Shown piece after piece: positions 15,618 to 15,852 of a stretch of 15,852 nucleotides of DNA. Within the stretch, counting starts at the first letter, position 1, and each line of letters begins with the position of its first letter. This DNA comes from Bacteroides sp. (GTDB lineage: Bacteria; Bacteroidota; Bacteroidia; Bacteroidales; Bacteroidaceae), in contig DXOJ01000206.1 in the NCBI GenBank assembly GCA_019412865.1, positions 1-15,852 on the forward strand. Direction: 5' to 3'. Below the pieces are notes generated by a model that was not told the DNA's origin, made no database searches, and worked only from the letters and a program-made list of their open reading frames with translations. The position numbers were made by a program, and so were the translations under genes.

Positions 15618-15651
15618 GAAAAGTGTTTTTTTATATATGAGAAGAAGCTTA

Positions 15652-15852
15652 TTAATGAAGAGTATTTTTATTCGGAGTATTCCATACTTTCGTCTGATCG
15701 CATACAATATCAATCCATTGGTCACCGCATTTGATCTTGAAATCTCCTTTTTCCAGTCTCCACTTACCGTCATATCCGACAAATGCCAAATCGCTTCCTT
15801 TTAGTTTCAACGTAACAGTCTTTGTTTCTCCCGGTTTCAGAGAGATCTTTTC
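15652..15852 (-). CDS. C-terminal end of a probable GH3 glycosidase (fibronectin-III-like domain)
   Basis: A minus-strand frame of 66 residues enters from the right edge and ends at the TAA read from 15652-15654. It contains [20 protein letters not shown], then [19 protein letters not shown] and a short tail [16 protein letters not shown]. This pattern, a PGE-T-V strand followed by YDG-W-EPGDF-like residues, is typical of the fibronectin-III-like domain closing family 3 glycosidases such as beta-glucosidases and beta-xylosidases. The catalytic domains lie outside the window, so activity cannot be judged. It is convergent with the small gene at 15113 and probably belongs to a different carbohydrate operon. 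Confidence 0.8.
   Translation of the reverse strand, partial: EKISLKPGETKTVTLKLKGSDLAFVGYDGKWRLEKGDFKIKCGDQWIDIVCDQTKVWNTPNKNTLH

Overview
The window looks like a chromosomal segment of a gut Bacteroides or a close relative. It carries a SusC/SusD outer-membrane pair next to a one-protein hybrid two-component sensor, several lipoprotein signals, promoters with the Bacteroides -7 motif TAnnTTTG, weak Shine-Dalgarno sequences, and an HU-like protein of a type common in Bacteroidetes. I read the genes from the sequence only, so family names rest on recognised motifs and not on database searches.

Positions 1-12422 form a compact polysaccharide utilization locus (PUL). A minus-strand hybrid two-component system (HTCS) gene, whose 3' end lies outside the window, diverges from a plus-strand operon. 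The operon encodes a SusC-like TonB-dependent transporter, a SusD-like glycan-binding lipoprotein, a DUF3823-type lipoprotein, a GH43 enzyme and a GH30 enzyme. The sensor should detect a glycan fragment in the periplasm and activate the divergent promoter. The lipoproteins and SusC capture and import the glycan, and the two hydrolases cut it. An intrinsic terminator-like hairpin splits the three binding/transport genes from the two enzyme genes. GH30 plus GH43 would suit a beta-1,6-galactan with arabinose-type decorations, as in arabinogalactan, but the substrate is inferred, not shown.

Positions 12423-15651 are an accessory stretch unrelated to sugar metabolism. It holds a RhuM-Fic/Doc fusion gene with a 14-bp inverted repeat placed directly after its promoter, a 24-bp perfect palindrome, a clear terminator, a minus-strand gene for an HU-like protein with an added C-terminal helix-turn-helix, and a 750-bp intergenic region rich in repeats. 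In that region four CACGGCCGTG-type dyads are spaced exactly 22 bp apart, and the same period continues into two further degenerate units. A promoter then leads into a strongly folding leader in front of a small unrecognised gene. Downstream lies a cluster of GGTGATA heptamers that can fold in alternative ways.

Positions 15652-15852 are the C-terminal end of a minus-strand gene, most likely a GH3 glycosidase ending in its fibronectin-III-like domain; it probably belongs to a neighbouring carbohydrate locus.
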